Shown one piece after another: positions 11,574 to 22,968 of a stretch of 64,000 bases of DNA. The translations under genes were made by a program, and so were the position numbers. Location: assembly GCA_014529385.2 (NCBI GenBank), contig CM043952.1, forward strand, positions 67,895,370 through 67,959,369. The letters run 5' to 3'. How positions within the stretch are numbered: the stretch's first letter is position 1; every line of letters starts with the position of its first letter. This DNA is from Adiantum capillus-veneris (lineage: Eukaryota > Streptophyta > Polypodiopsida > Polypodiales > Pteridaceae). The notes beneath the pieces are model-generated. The model did no database searches, had not been told where the DNA came from, and saw only the letters and a program-made list of their open reading frames with translations.

Positions 11574-11605
11574 ATTAGGAAATTTTGGAGGTCATTTGGA
11601 GGGCC
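11574..11605 (+). repeat. Left terminal inverted repeat of unit 2
   Basis: Starts ATTAGGAAATTTTGGAGGTC and ends TGGAGGGCC. The reverse complement of the unit 1 right end matches at 30 of 32 positions by eye and unit 3 at 31 of 32, showing that the two element ends are inverted repeats. A weaker match (GAATAATAGAG) lies further inside, so the full repeat may be longer. Confidence 0.85.
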
Positions 11606-11882
11606 TTCTAAGAAAATGTATTTTTTGCACTCTCTCTCTAGAAAATATGGCGAATAATAGAGGCAGGTCTGTCATCGTAAAAGTTCAAAAAGTGTACTTT
11701 AAGTAAATTCTTTACCCTTCTGAACATTCGTCCGTAATGATTGAGGGATAATCTTCTTTTCAGCTGCATTGAATGAACCTCGTCAACATGGAGGGAATGA
11801 GGCTAACATGGAAGGACGAAGCCGCAGCCGCCTATTCACTTTTCATTAAACCTGCACCTTTGGCTAATGGCGTACTTTTCAA

Positions 11883-14672
11883 ATGGCACAAATGTTACGC
11901 AGAAAAGAGCCAAATATCACCTTCACATTGATTTGGACAACGAGTACCAGCCATGGAGTTAAGCGGAGTAAAGCAAACACGCATATACTTCCCGCATCCA
12001 TAGACATGCTCAGAGCTCAGGGAGCTAAACACATAGATATCTGGACGAGAGGCTCTCTCTATTTGAAGAATCCAATGACTAATGCGTCTCCATCATTTAT
12101 CAATCCTGCAAGCTTATTGACCTTTGTTGGTGATGGAGAAAACGGCCTTCTGGGTTATTGTAAATCTCTTACAAGGCAAGCTGAAACTTATAAGGGCATT
12201 CTCCAAGCTCAACAATGTGAGATTGTTCGTCTTTCACATTTGCATTCTACAAATCAGGTTACCATTTTGCAACACAAAACAAAGGTACAGGAACTGAAAG
12301 GAAAGGTACGAAGTTGTCAAATGAAGGACACCATCTTGGGTGCTCGTATCCGAAAGAAGAAATTGTGCAATCTTGAAACATTGCAGTTTGCATGAGGAGG
12401 TCTCAAGAAAAGAATCCAAGCATTAAGGTGATGCTTCTTGGTTGAGTAAATAGTTTTAGTTAAGTAAATTTTTTGTTTTTCTAGTTATGCATTGTTTTCA
12501 TGTGCCTAAATAGTGTTAGTTAAGTAAATTTTCTGTTATTTACTTATGCATTGTCTTCATGTAGAGATTCAATCTATCATGACAAGGAAAACATTGATCC
12601 CAAAGCCAATATAGGAAAGAGATTGAAGCCACTTATAAGTAGAAGCCTTGCAGCAGATATAGTACATGACAAGAAGTTTAAGGTCCTACAGCGAAATGTA
12701 GTGGGCTGCTTTATTTCAGAGAACTCAGTGCCTGCAAAAGAGATACAAGGCACACTTGATTCACTTGGTGTACGCAAAAGAGGATATTCGGCTATACAGA
12801 AATATGTCTCATCCATCTTTGTTAAGAAGGGAATAAAATCCAAACTTTTACCATCAGCCTCAAGTGTTTGGAAAGAGAGGCTTCAGCTTAACGACGCACA
12901 AGGAGAATATCTTGGACAACCGTTTCATATTAAAGCAACTTACAGTGGCCATGGAGCAAACATGGCATATGATGAGTTCAATAATATTTTTATGGACCTG
13001 CAAATGTTGCAAAAGAGAGTGGTAGAGTTTTACAACATCACATTTGAAGAGTCACGAGGGGTAGTACATTTTGTGTTGAAACTGGATGAGTGTGAGCTTG
13101 TCAAAGACAAGAAGCTAGAGCGTGTTACTATTTCTTTAATGAATAGAGCCCTCTCAAAGTGTCCCAATGATGATCCTTTGTATTTTAGTGTTCAATCAGA
13201 ATCTAGCATATGGTGGCTTGGTGCTTTTGAGGTAAGCGAGATTCTCAGCTGAGCTCAAATGTTCACAAAGAAGATCATGAGATTCTATATTGGGTGTTCC
13301 ATCAAACTAATGTTTGGGTAAAGAAAGAAGATCATGAGATTCTATATTGGGTGTTCCATCAAACTAATGCAGGTAAAGAAAGAAGATCATGAGATTCTAT
13401 ATTGGGTGTTCCATCAAACTAATGTTTCGGAGGTGATTAATCGATCGAATAACCAGGGAGAGATACTACATCTAGATGGAAGGGGAGACTTTCAAGTTCA
13501 GTGACATCTTGCAGATGACCTCAAAACAATAAAGTGCATGTATAATTGTGGAATGGGTGCAATGGCAAAGTCACCGTGTTTGTTCTGCATGGAGCCTGCA
13601 AAGGTCATGGACCCAAAGTGGTGGAGAAAAGCTCCAACACGTCACATTGAGGACCCTGCTTTTCGACCGGTTTTGAAAATACCATTTGTGAATGTCCACA
13701 TCTGTACAATGCATGCCCTTTGTAGAATTGTGGAGAAATTGGTTTACTTATATATCGGCTTTGCTTGGAAAATCAAGAACTCAGCAGAGCGACAGGTGGC
13801 CCTGCAGTGCTTAGAATTGGTACTATCGGATATGGGGCTTCATGGTGGCAATGTGAAAATCCAGTGGGATGAAAAGAGATCAACTGCTGAGAAGGATGTC
13901 CCATGCAAACCATCCATCGGTGGGGTGAAGGCACGGAGGTTTTTATCTAAACCCCAAGGAATACAAGATCCGAAGCTAACAAAACATGGAAAAATATATA
14001 ACACATCTTATGTTAGCAAGGTAGAGTATCAGAGCTAGAAAAAGCTACATATTGCAGTCAAAGATCAAGAACCAACTGCTCGTCACGCGAAGGCTGAGGT
14101 TTGGCAATCAATAGACATGCTATTTTTGATGTGCGACAAAGATGACTCGTCACAAGGTGATATGAACAAGTTCAAGGAGAATCTCAACCTTCTCAAGAAA
14201 TCATTCAAGACAGCATGGACAGACACCCAGATTACTCACTACATGGTATTATTGTGTATTTGATTCTCTTTTATGTGTAACTATGTGGGTGTAAAACATT
14301 CTAAGTAATCTGTTTTCATATCCAGCACATCATTATCAATCATTTACCATATTTTATACAAAAGTATGGAAACCTAGCAATATGGATTATACCCAAGGGA
14401 TGGAAAAGTCTCATTACATGGCCAGAAATGCGTATTTCAGGCACACACAACATGGTGGCTCTCGAATCAAGGCTAACAGTTTGAGAGAACTATTTGAATG
14501 GTTCTATCGTAAAATCATTCATCAAATACAGGCAAAAGGAGTCTTGGCCTCTTCAGCAATAGCACAAGCCATCAGACATTTACAAACAAAAAAAAAAAGA
14601 TCAATGGCATACAACAACTCCGGTGCTCTCGTGAAGGTCAACGAAGGTGGAGAGAGACAATGGTGTATGTGA
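11883..14672 (+). pseudogene. Gene A: candidate RNase H-fold (DDE/D) transposase, superfamily unassigned
   Basis: Four exons inferred: 11883-12427, 12565-13231, 13373-14245 and 14326-14672. Phases agree across the three introns. Breaks are in-frame TGA at 12393, TGA at 13502, TAG at 14036 and a frameshift between 14326 and 14382. Candidate catalytic segments in order: FVLKLDECELVKDKKLERV (first Asp); HLADDLKTIKCMYNCG (second Asp) followed by a CLFC pair; HICTMHALCRIVEKL, matching the C-x2-H signature that follows the second Asp in many eukaryotic cut-and-paste transposases; then GMEKSHYMARNAYFRHTQHG with the candidate Glu. The N-terminal exon is partly coiled coil. The pattern resembles large unclassified proteins I recall from fungi and invertebrates, but I cannot name a superfamily. 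Its place beside the left terminal repeat fits a transposase. Confidence 0.6.
13268..13424. repeat. Triplicated 45-bp unit across the gene A exon 3 splice site
   Basis: The same 45-bp core (AAGAAGATCATGAGATTCTA through CCATCAAACTAATG) occurs at 13268, 13325 and 13380. The third copy is coding; the first two lie in the intron upstream of the inferred TGCAG acceptor at 13368-13372. Confidence 0.9.
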
Positions 14673-14892
14673 ACCACAAGTGGAGAAAGATACTTTGAGT
14701 GGATGACAATGTACAAAATTTCTATATTTCTATAATACATGATCTTATACAATTGCTACTTGAAGTGTATCAAGATTTTGAAGGTTCAATTTTGTTTTTT
14801 GGCACATCACCCTTGTAACGAATCATGAGATGTTTGCCATACTTTTAAAGTTCATCCGGGTTTTGTCTGCCAAGAGCTAGTACCATTGCTAT

Positions 14893-15223
14893 CTAAGTGT
14901 AGTAATACGCTTCCCGACCACCTTTATAGCCCAAGCAATAACCAAAACAATCTCTAAAAAACACTTTGTCCACAAGAATGACTTTATCTGCACTTTTGGG
15001 CAGCACGGGTCCACCCAAGAAGCGTGATAGTCTCTTTAATGTGTAAGTTGTTGTTGTACCCTCTTGTGACATTCCCTTGTGAAAAACTATTATCGGCGAC
15101 TCGCAAAGCTTCGAAAGGTACTGTGTTAGGGTTGCATCCCTTCCACGATACTCTCGAGTCCGCCATCGAAGGAAGTCATCCTTGTCAGCAATCCAATACT
15201 GCACATATCATGTCTGAGTAAGT

Positions 15224-15273
<50 letters not shown>

Positions 15274-16557
15274 GAGAGAGAGAGAGAGAGAGAGAGTTAC
15301 CATGAAGCTCTCATCCTGCAAAAAGAGGTTTTCCTCCCATAGGTCCACAGATGTACTTGACTCCTAACTTGAATGGTTAAACCAATCCTCCACTTCTTTG
15401 TGACTTGTTGATGGTCTTAGGCTTTTTCTTATTGCTTGGAAGGTGGCTTCATCCGGTAGTGTCTCCTTGTATTTTTCATCTTTCTCAAAGCAACTTTGGA
15501 GTCATTCCATTGGATTGATGGATGTTTCCATTGCCTCATCATCGATACTATCCTCTGAAACAAATCCGCTCCTCTCCTCTTGGATTCTAGAAATGATAGC
15601 CAGGGAGAAGTCCTCCCTTAAATAAAAGATGCTTTGCACATCATTTAAAAAGATATAGGTCCTGTATCCAATCTTGAACTCAGGCACAGCCGGCAACATC
15701 ATCTGAGCATGCAAGGTTAGTTTGATTTCTGTTGTTTTCACAGAGAGCATCTTACTTCTTTGAAATTCAATTGCCTCAACCTAAAGCTCGATTGTATCTT
15801 CAACCTCCTCGACTTCTTGTATGTGTGTTGTCTCCTCGCATTCTTCGTCTGGTGTTGCGTCCTGCTCCTCTATCACCTCATCAGGATTCAGCATGAGGAA
15901 TCCAAAACAGGTTGTTCAGGTAAATCATAAATCCAAAGGATTCCTGAATAAGTTTGCACTCTTTTTGGTGCAAACGGCAAGATGAATGTCGGCAAGCAGG
16001 TGGTAATTCCCTATACTTCTTCAGTCCCTGTCCTTTTCCACCGCATTCATTTAAATGAACGATAGTCACAGTGGGCAGAACAACCCTCCCTACCTGCACC
16101 ATCAGTTCAAATTGGTCTCTGTAGGGCTGCAAGAATTCACTGTGCTGAGCTAAAAGGTCTTCAATATCAAATTTTGGGTTAAACATAGAATGAACTAGAT
16201 CATATTTGTCCCCAGCACCACACGATGCTGCAAAATCAAACAGCCTCTCATCAATTAAGGTTGGCTCTTCCAGAGAAGGCACATCCTCTTTGGCTTTACC
16301 TTTACTTGCACAAGGACTGCTTGTTGGGAGATCTGCATCATCTGAGAAGTCTATATTCCTCTTTCTTGTATTTTTCTAGACAAGTAATGTAGAGGGTGAG
16401 GGACCCTTGTAGGGTGAGGGATACTCTTGGCCTGCCGTCCTCTCTGACTCATGTTTACAAATTGACTCTTCTTGATCAAAGTCTTGACAAAAGTCAACAG
16501 TTCTTTTGGCAAAAACACTAAGCAATTGAGCCTGTAAAGGTTGGAATCCTGGCACAA
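14893..16557 (-). pseudogene. Gene B: unknown transposon-encoded protein, decayed
   Basis: Minus-strand gene with open blocks at about 16557-16351, 16370-15881, 15750-15300 and 15204-14893. A start at MSQRGRQAKSIPH is plausible (about 16470). Blocks read NIDFSDDADLPTSSPCASKG, DERLFDFAASCGAGDKYDLV, HLNECGGKGQGLKKYRELPP, FKIGYRTYIFLNDVQSIFYL and YWIADKDDFLRWRTREYRGR. The last follows a clear intron containing (CA)n and (GA)n, with donor after DESFM and acceptor GTGCAG. At least one frameshift (about 16365) and several stops, including TGA at 15502, disable it. I recognise no domain; a Cys/His-rich part (CRHSSCRLHQKEC) might bind zinc. It is convergent with gene A and divergent from gene C. Confidence 0.45.
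15226..15296. repeat. Compound (CA)n(GA)n microsatellite in a gene B intron
   Basis: About 20 CA units directly followed by GA units, between two coding blocks of gene B. Confidence 0.95.
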
Positions 16558-16632
16558 GCTCTGGGTCCGGTTTTAGTCTCTTCTGCCTACTGGACCTTAA
16601 TCCTATTCATCAAGAAACAATGTCAAGTATTT

Positions 16633-16746
<114 letters not shown>

Positions 16747-16864
16747 GACACGTATAACGGTAACCCCCGGCGGCGCCCCACGTGTTGATTAAAATAGAAT
16801 CTAGTGTGCATGATGCCGCACGTTCGGTCATTTAATGTGGCCAGATACGTTAGTACGTGACACA

Positions 16865-17002
16865 TAAAAGGTATGAGAGAGAAAGAGAGATAGTGAGAGA
16901 GTCAAAGAGAGTGAGAGAAAGAGAAATTGAGCGTGCGTCTGCATCTCCTACAGAGAGAACGTGAAAAAGAGAGTAGGTTTGGTGTCTCCTATCAAGGTTT
17001 GG

Positions 17003-17069
<67 letters not shown>

Positions 17070-17086
17070 TAAAAGGTCTCCCTGTG

Positions 17087-17152
<66 letters not shown>

Positions 17153-17166
17153 TCTCTCCCTCTCAA

Positions 17167-17251
<85 letters not shown>

Positions 17252-17393
17252 CTCCCTCCCTCCCTCTCTCTCTCTTTCTTTTTCTCTCTCTCTTTCCCTC
17301 TCACAGGAAATTTCATATCTCTCTCTCTCTTACCCACACAGACACACATACAACACACACACACACACACACAGTCACTCACTCACACACAGA

Positions 17394-17440
<47 letters not shown>

Positions 17441-17573
17441 TCCCTCTCTCCCTCTGTGTGTGTGTGTGTACTAAAGGCGCGCGGAGACAGCCACCTACGA
17501 TTTGGATGTCTCTACTCACGCCTTTAGTACTGTGGAGAGGCAAGGAGAATGAGTGAGAGAGAGGGAGAGTGTC

Positions 17574-17604
<31 letters not shown>

Positions 17605-17704
17605 TGGTCTGCTTTGGAGAGATATAGAGAGAGAAAGAGAGAGGGAGAGTCTATGTGTGTTTGTGTGTGTTATAGAGAGGGAGGAATAGTGGAGACAGGG
17701 GGGA

Positions 17705-17749
<45 letters not shown>

Positions 17750-17841
17750 TCTTTCTGTTTTCTTTTCACTAACCGCGCGTGGAGGTGTATTTTAGGGTCA
17801 AAAATTTCTTTCACGCGCGCCATTAGTAATGGGATAAGTTT

Positions 17842-17905
<64 letters not shown>
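16865..17905. repeat. Microsatellite cluster between divergent genes B and C
   Basis: About 1 kb of successive (CT)n, (CA)n, (GT)n and (GA)n blocks, for example CT at 17007-17066, 17089-17148, 17170-17249 and 17393-17440, GT at 17577-17603, GA at 17708-17748 and 17846-17904, separated by short unique spacers. It ends 21 bp before the gene C start codon. It occupies the shared promoter region of two divergent genes; in plants GA/CT tracts are bound by GAGA-binding (BBR/BPC) proteins, so a promoter role is possible but inferred. Confidence 0.9.
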
Positions 17906-17926
17906 CTTCTATTTTTATACAGTGGA

Positions 17927-19710
17927 ATGGCTGGAAAAAAGGCCACTGCAAGGAAGGTGGGCAAGGGACCAGGGTTAGCAGCTAAGGCAAGTAGAAAATT
18001 TGCAACCCCAAAGAAGAGATCTGGAAAACCAAGTAAAATTTTGAAAGGTCAAAGGATGAAGAAGTTACAGAGCTGCATGGGACTTTTCAGAGAAATCAGG
18101 AAGGCACAGAAATGTGTTGATTTGTGCATACCAAATCTTCCCTTTCAGAGAATGGTGAGGTCCATTTGTGACGAAGCTACCTGGGGCACTAAAAGGTGGA
18201 AAGTGGTTGCCCTGATGGCTCTACAGGAAGCTGCAGAGAACTTTCTACTTGAGTACTTCAGTGACATGACCATTGTAGTAGCCTATGCCCACAGGGTGAC
18301 TGTAATGGACAAAGACAGCGAGACACTAAAAAGGGTAAGGTGGAGGTATGACAAACTTTTGGTACCCAATCTCTGCAGGGATAAGAAAATGAGGGAAATT
18401 TTGCTATACCCCCCTGACCTATTGCCACAAGTCACAGTTGTAGATGTCACACATGATGTTAATACAAGGGCAAGGGCAGAGACGGTTGCTCGCCAAACAG
18501 AAGACATGAGGGAAGCAGAAATTAAGGAGAAAAAGAAAGTAGTAGTGAAGTCCCAGAGGCAAAGAGAATGCAATGTGACCCTATCCATAGATGCAAGCAA
18601 CAAAGATGCTCTACTTTCAATGAAGGATGGTTTGCTTGCAGAGATACCATTTATAGATGGAGCCAGAAAGCTGGCTCTGGATACAGTGGACATAAATATA
18701 TTGTTGGATCGAGATGCTCACATATCAGATACAATTATCTATGTTTGTCTTAAGTAAGTTTTAAAATTTTGCTAACTTTGAAAACTCAAATGATAGGTGT
18801 ACTAACTCAGGTACACTCCTTGCAGTTTGATCAAAATTCAACTTCCACCGCACATCCACACGGAGGTGTTTCTTCTTGATCCACAAATGTCTGTGATTAT
18901 TAGACAGAAGAACACTCCATCTAGCACATTCGAGAGTTGGTTTCTCCACTGTGCTATGTTGGAAGTAACTATCATCATCTTTCCTTATGAGAACAACCAT
19001 CACTGGAGTCTCATATGCCTTGATGTTGAGTAGCCAGCAGTGTTGGTGTTCAATTCAATAAAAGGAACCCACCCTAAAATTAGGTTGTAAGTGTTATGTA
19101 TTAGAAAGTGTTTCTTATAGATATCCATGTAAATTTGAAAGCCTCAAGCTAACATACTGATACTCCTTTGTGCAGTTTTGTAAAGAGATTATTGCTTGCT
19201 TATGGCAAGCTATGTGGAAGGTATGAACTATACAAGGCCCCAATCAAAGATGTGATTGTACCAAATCAAACCGATACAACTTCTTGCGGCTGGAGATGTC
19301 TTCCATGCAGAATATGTCCTACAAAGCTACTTTGCATTAAAACATTTCCTGACTAAGGTAACCATTTGGCAATGCATTCAGTCAGTTTTGGTTTTCTTTA
19401 TACAAGACTTCTCACCATGTGCTCTTTTAATTTTGCAGAGTGCTGTGGAAAACTACACATATGATTATTTGCAAAGATATCGGGCAAGTCTAATACAACA
19501 CCTGCTCACTATGTCGAACCCCAGAGAAGCTGAAGATAGCTGCTTGGACGACCGCACAATTGATATGATAATACATGACGAGACACCACGACAAGCCCCT
19601 GCATCAGATACAATGGAATCACAACGGGCCGAGGGGGTCATACCAGCCAAAGATGAAAGGGCCGAGGATGAAGAAAGGCCAAATGAGGCTATGCAAGGTG
19701 CTAGTGTACA
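17927..19710 (+). pseudogene. Gene C, 5' part: CENH3-like histone fold fused to ULP1-like protease
   Basis: Exons: 17927-18753, 18826-19029, 19176-19357 and 19439-19710 (truncated). Intron 1 has a GTAAGT donor, CTAAC branch site and TTGCAG acceptor and keeps the frame. Residues 1-51 are a Lys/Arg/Ala-rich tail (MAGKKATARKVGKG). Residues 52-138 match histone H3: FREIRKAQK, LPFQRMVRSI, RWKVVALMALQEAAENFL and AHRVTVMDKDSETLKRVR. The Trp before helix 2, ALQEAAE and a loop 1 one residue longer than H3 recall CENH3. A charged linker leads to a ULP1 domain: ISDTIIYVCLNLIK across the splice, NNHHWSLICLDV (His) and VPNQTDTTSCGW (Gln, Cys 19285-19287). The usual Asp-Ser segment after the His is not evident. 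A 2-nt loss at about 19302, relative to unit 1, shifts the frame 3' of the Cys. The acidic exon breaks at 19710. Exon 1 itself is fully open. A domesticated host CENH3 gene is unlikely because the same 3' exons occur in two other transposon copies. Confidence 0.75.
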
Positions 19711-20231
19711 TGGTCTATCATCAATGTAGGTAAAGAATTGACGGAAGGGTTCTTGGTGACGGGTAAAGTAACTACGTTCAACACTCTTCCAACAAGCTGT
19801 GCTTCCTGGCATGCCAAAGACTTTGGTCCCGATTCTAAGTAAAAGAGTTACCAATTCTAAGTAAAAGAGTTCCACCCTTGACAACCGTGTTTCCATATCG
19901 TTGAACACTATGGCCAAAACCTCATTTCCCTAGATAAATCATTCACACGTCACTCTGGGAGCCATTTGTTACTACAAAGCAAACATTCAAAGAAATTACA
20001 ACACCGTTGTTGAACAATTCAACCACTTTACCATAACTCAAACAAACACTTCCACTCAAGAAGACAAGTCAAACAGATACCATCAACCAATGCCATTTAT
20101 AGATGCATCATGAATACAAAATACTTTTCCAAACAGCATGCATGAATGCATGTACAATGCATAACTAGCCCGACTAGTATCATGCTTTAGGCTATCCCCA
20201 TAACCTTAAGAATTGGCTCTGATACTAGGTG
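19711..20231 (-). mobile_element. Possible 5' internal part of a minus-strand LTR element
   Basis: On the minus strand a sequence close to the tRNA-iMet primer site (TAGTATCAGAGCC, 20227-20215; one mismatch to the usual TGGTATCAGAGC) is followed by a broken open stretch (FNDMETRLSRVELFY at about 19905). To the right, 20232 begins TGAGAGATACCCCTCCC, a possible LTR end. No polymerase is present and the right LTR edge is not visible. It abuts the truncated unit 2. Confidence 0.35.
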
Positions 20232-22669
20232 AGAGATACCCCTCCCTCGGGGATCTATGCACAAAATATACAATCTACACCTTTATACAATTTTCAATAT
20301 ACATCAGAGTTGCAGAAGTGTTTGCATAGGGGAGGAGTTCACAGTGCCCAACCAAGCATGGAGTTTAGGCCATGAGCCAGAGCACATCTAGAGACACCTA
20401 GCAACTAGTGCTACCCCTGAATGGGTGTTATGAATGAAAGAGTACTCAAAGAAAAATATAACATTGTGGAGGGTGAATATATGTGTACACCACGTTCCAA
20501 GAAGAGAGAGAGAGAGAATATAGTGGAGGGTGAATTAGAGTGCACAAAGATGTGAGAGAATGACAATACAGAACCTTTAATTACCCCATCTAAATGAGAC
20601 AAGCAACCATGTATTAATGCAATGACAAAATATGGATATACCATAACATCAAAAAGTTTATGACAAAATATTTAGCAGAGCACCAAACCCTGTGTAGGGA
20701 TCGACCGTTCTACCCATCCACATCCACTCTACTACGGACAGAGAGAATTTCACTTCGTCGAGAGTGAGCCAAAACACCTCCAACCTACTTGAGCCAGACA
20801 TAAGTTGAGGCCGCTTCGCCTCCCTCCATGAACCCGAGCTCTGAAAGGATCCCAAGTACCAGTAGGTGGTATGGTATCAACACCAACCATACCAGTTTAG
20901 GCGCCACACCTCTTTGATGCCCAACACGGGTGTTTAGGTAAAGCCGTTAGCTGTGTAGGTCATTCAATCCCCAATGCACTAATCGTGTAGATGAGTCTAA
21001 CAAGAAGAAGAAGACCTAGGCAACGACCCCGATCCAGCAAAGCCCTAGGTCAATGACCCTTTAGTGTAAGGCTAAGAGATGTAGCTGATTCTAGTTTTGT
21101 AGCAATGCTGCCATGAGAAACATAACACATGAGTCCAATCACAATAGCACTTTCCATATGCACAAACAATCTTCCAAGCAGTTAGACTGTACAGGGTCTC
21201 TACCCTTACACGTCTACCATAAACCATCCAGATCGCTTCATGATCTAATCCCAAAAGCATAAACCATAATCCGATCACTTCACACGGGTGAGGCACAACC
21301 AATCTTGCATAACCACTTTACAACATATTATGGCTGCAAAAATTTTGGTAGTATTTTGGCAGCATAACCATATCGAGAAAAAAAAACAAGAGCCACACCG
21401 GCTTTCACCATAAAATCACAACCATAATCCATGAGGGAATCTGAGCCCTTAACCACAAAATCATATTCACAATGAACCAACTCCCACAGATGGAGTTTGA
21501 CATATCCCTTGCAGTCAATCGGAGTCCACACACAATGACTCTTAAGACATGATACTTCCATACATAAAAAGAGTCCGACCAACAACTAATCATGATATAA
21601 AAATGCAATTTCGACAACATTTAACCATGCAAAGTTGATGCATCATATCTACCATTCATCCCTCTAGCACATAGGGCTAGTTTTGACCTAGAAAGGTGGA
21701 AAGCAATCATAACCATGCACATGAGGCATCCACATCAATCCATAAGGTTCCACACACCATATGATAACATTCCATCACTATAAAAATGATGCAAAACAGC
21801 TCCGATCTTTAGGTCAACCATAAACCATAACTAAACACATATGCAAAAACAATGTTTTGACATTTTTGGGAGCATGCATAACATGCAAATGAAAGTATTT
21901 GACCTCAAACCAATGCATCAAGATCAGATCCATTATATAGACTAGCACTTTATCACATCACTTTACCCAACCCGAAAAGAAAGCCACTTTAATCATATCT
22001 GCATATGTGGTTCGGATTGTCTAACCATATACCCTCACATAAGTTTATGAGCATCTAATAATTGTAATCACTCACCAAAAAAAACCATAAATCATACATT
22101 AACAACTCGGTTAACTCATGACGTTATATGGCACTCCTCCTTGGTAGCACCCCTACACACATAGGTAAAACCGGTTATGGAACGATTAATAACTCACATT
22201 CCTGAGTTGATAATGGAGACCTAAATACATTTATCAACAAGTTTTATCAAGCTTTTCAATTGTTTAAGTTGGTTTGCCCATCTGGTGAATCTATATAGTT
22301 GTCCTCCAAGGAGCCTGGAGTCAAAAAATTTGGCTAAGTACAGTGGGTAGCAAGCTGTTGACCATATCTCTTAGCTCGTGCGTGATTTTCATTTGACACC
22401 AAAGAAAGAAAATATTCTAAATGATGTGTTTTATCTTTGATATAAAGGATTCGAGATGATTCATAATGGTTTGTGAGTTATGACAAAAACAGTGTTCCTA
22501 CCTCTTCTATGACGTGAAACGAAAAGGCATGTGATCATAAACACATCATGTGCATAAATCAACGTGTTAGACATGATGAAATAATCCTAGGACAACTTTA
22601 TACGTACTCGATTAATCCATACATTCACTTGTATACAAAAAAACAATCACCGAGAGGGTGACTACTCAG

Positions 22670-22673
<4 letters not shown>

Positions 22674-22746
<73 letters not shown>
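22674..22746. repeat. (GA)n microsatellite
   Basis: About 36 GA units. Confidence 0.97.
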
Positions 22747-22749
<3 letters not shown>

Positions 22750-22935
22750 GGTTATGGAGTTTAGAGCTTCTCACCGTGCTTTAAAATTGATTAGGAGATG
22801 TCAAAAGGCTTCTTGCTTGCCACAAGAGAGAGGTAATGAGAGCTACGCAGAGGTATTCACCACGAGAGCTTCCAAAGAGCGCGTACACAGTGAAACGAGA
22901 GAGAAGATAGTAAGCAAGTAGAGAGAGAATATCCT

Positions 22936-22968
22936 TCTTCTTCTTCTTCTTCTTCTTCTTCTTCTTCC
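22936..22968. repeat. (TTC)n microsatellite
   Basis: About eleven TTC units, with GA-rich DNA just upstream. Confidence 0.95.

Noticed and set aside
13268-13424. CRISPR-like direct repeats
   Set aside because: Only three contiguous copies with almost no spacer, in a plant transposon gene; this is a tandem duplication.
16927-17556. Long open frames rich in Ser-Leu or Arg-Glu
   Set aside because: They are translations of (CT)n/(GA)n microsatellites, open in several frames on both strands.
17927-18753. An ordinary host histone H3 or CENH3 gene
   Set aside because: It splices in frame into the ULP1 exons, whose continuation occurs in two other copies bounded by the same terminal repeats.
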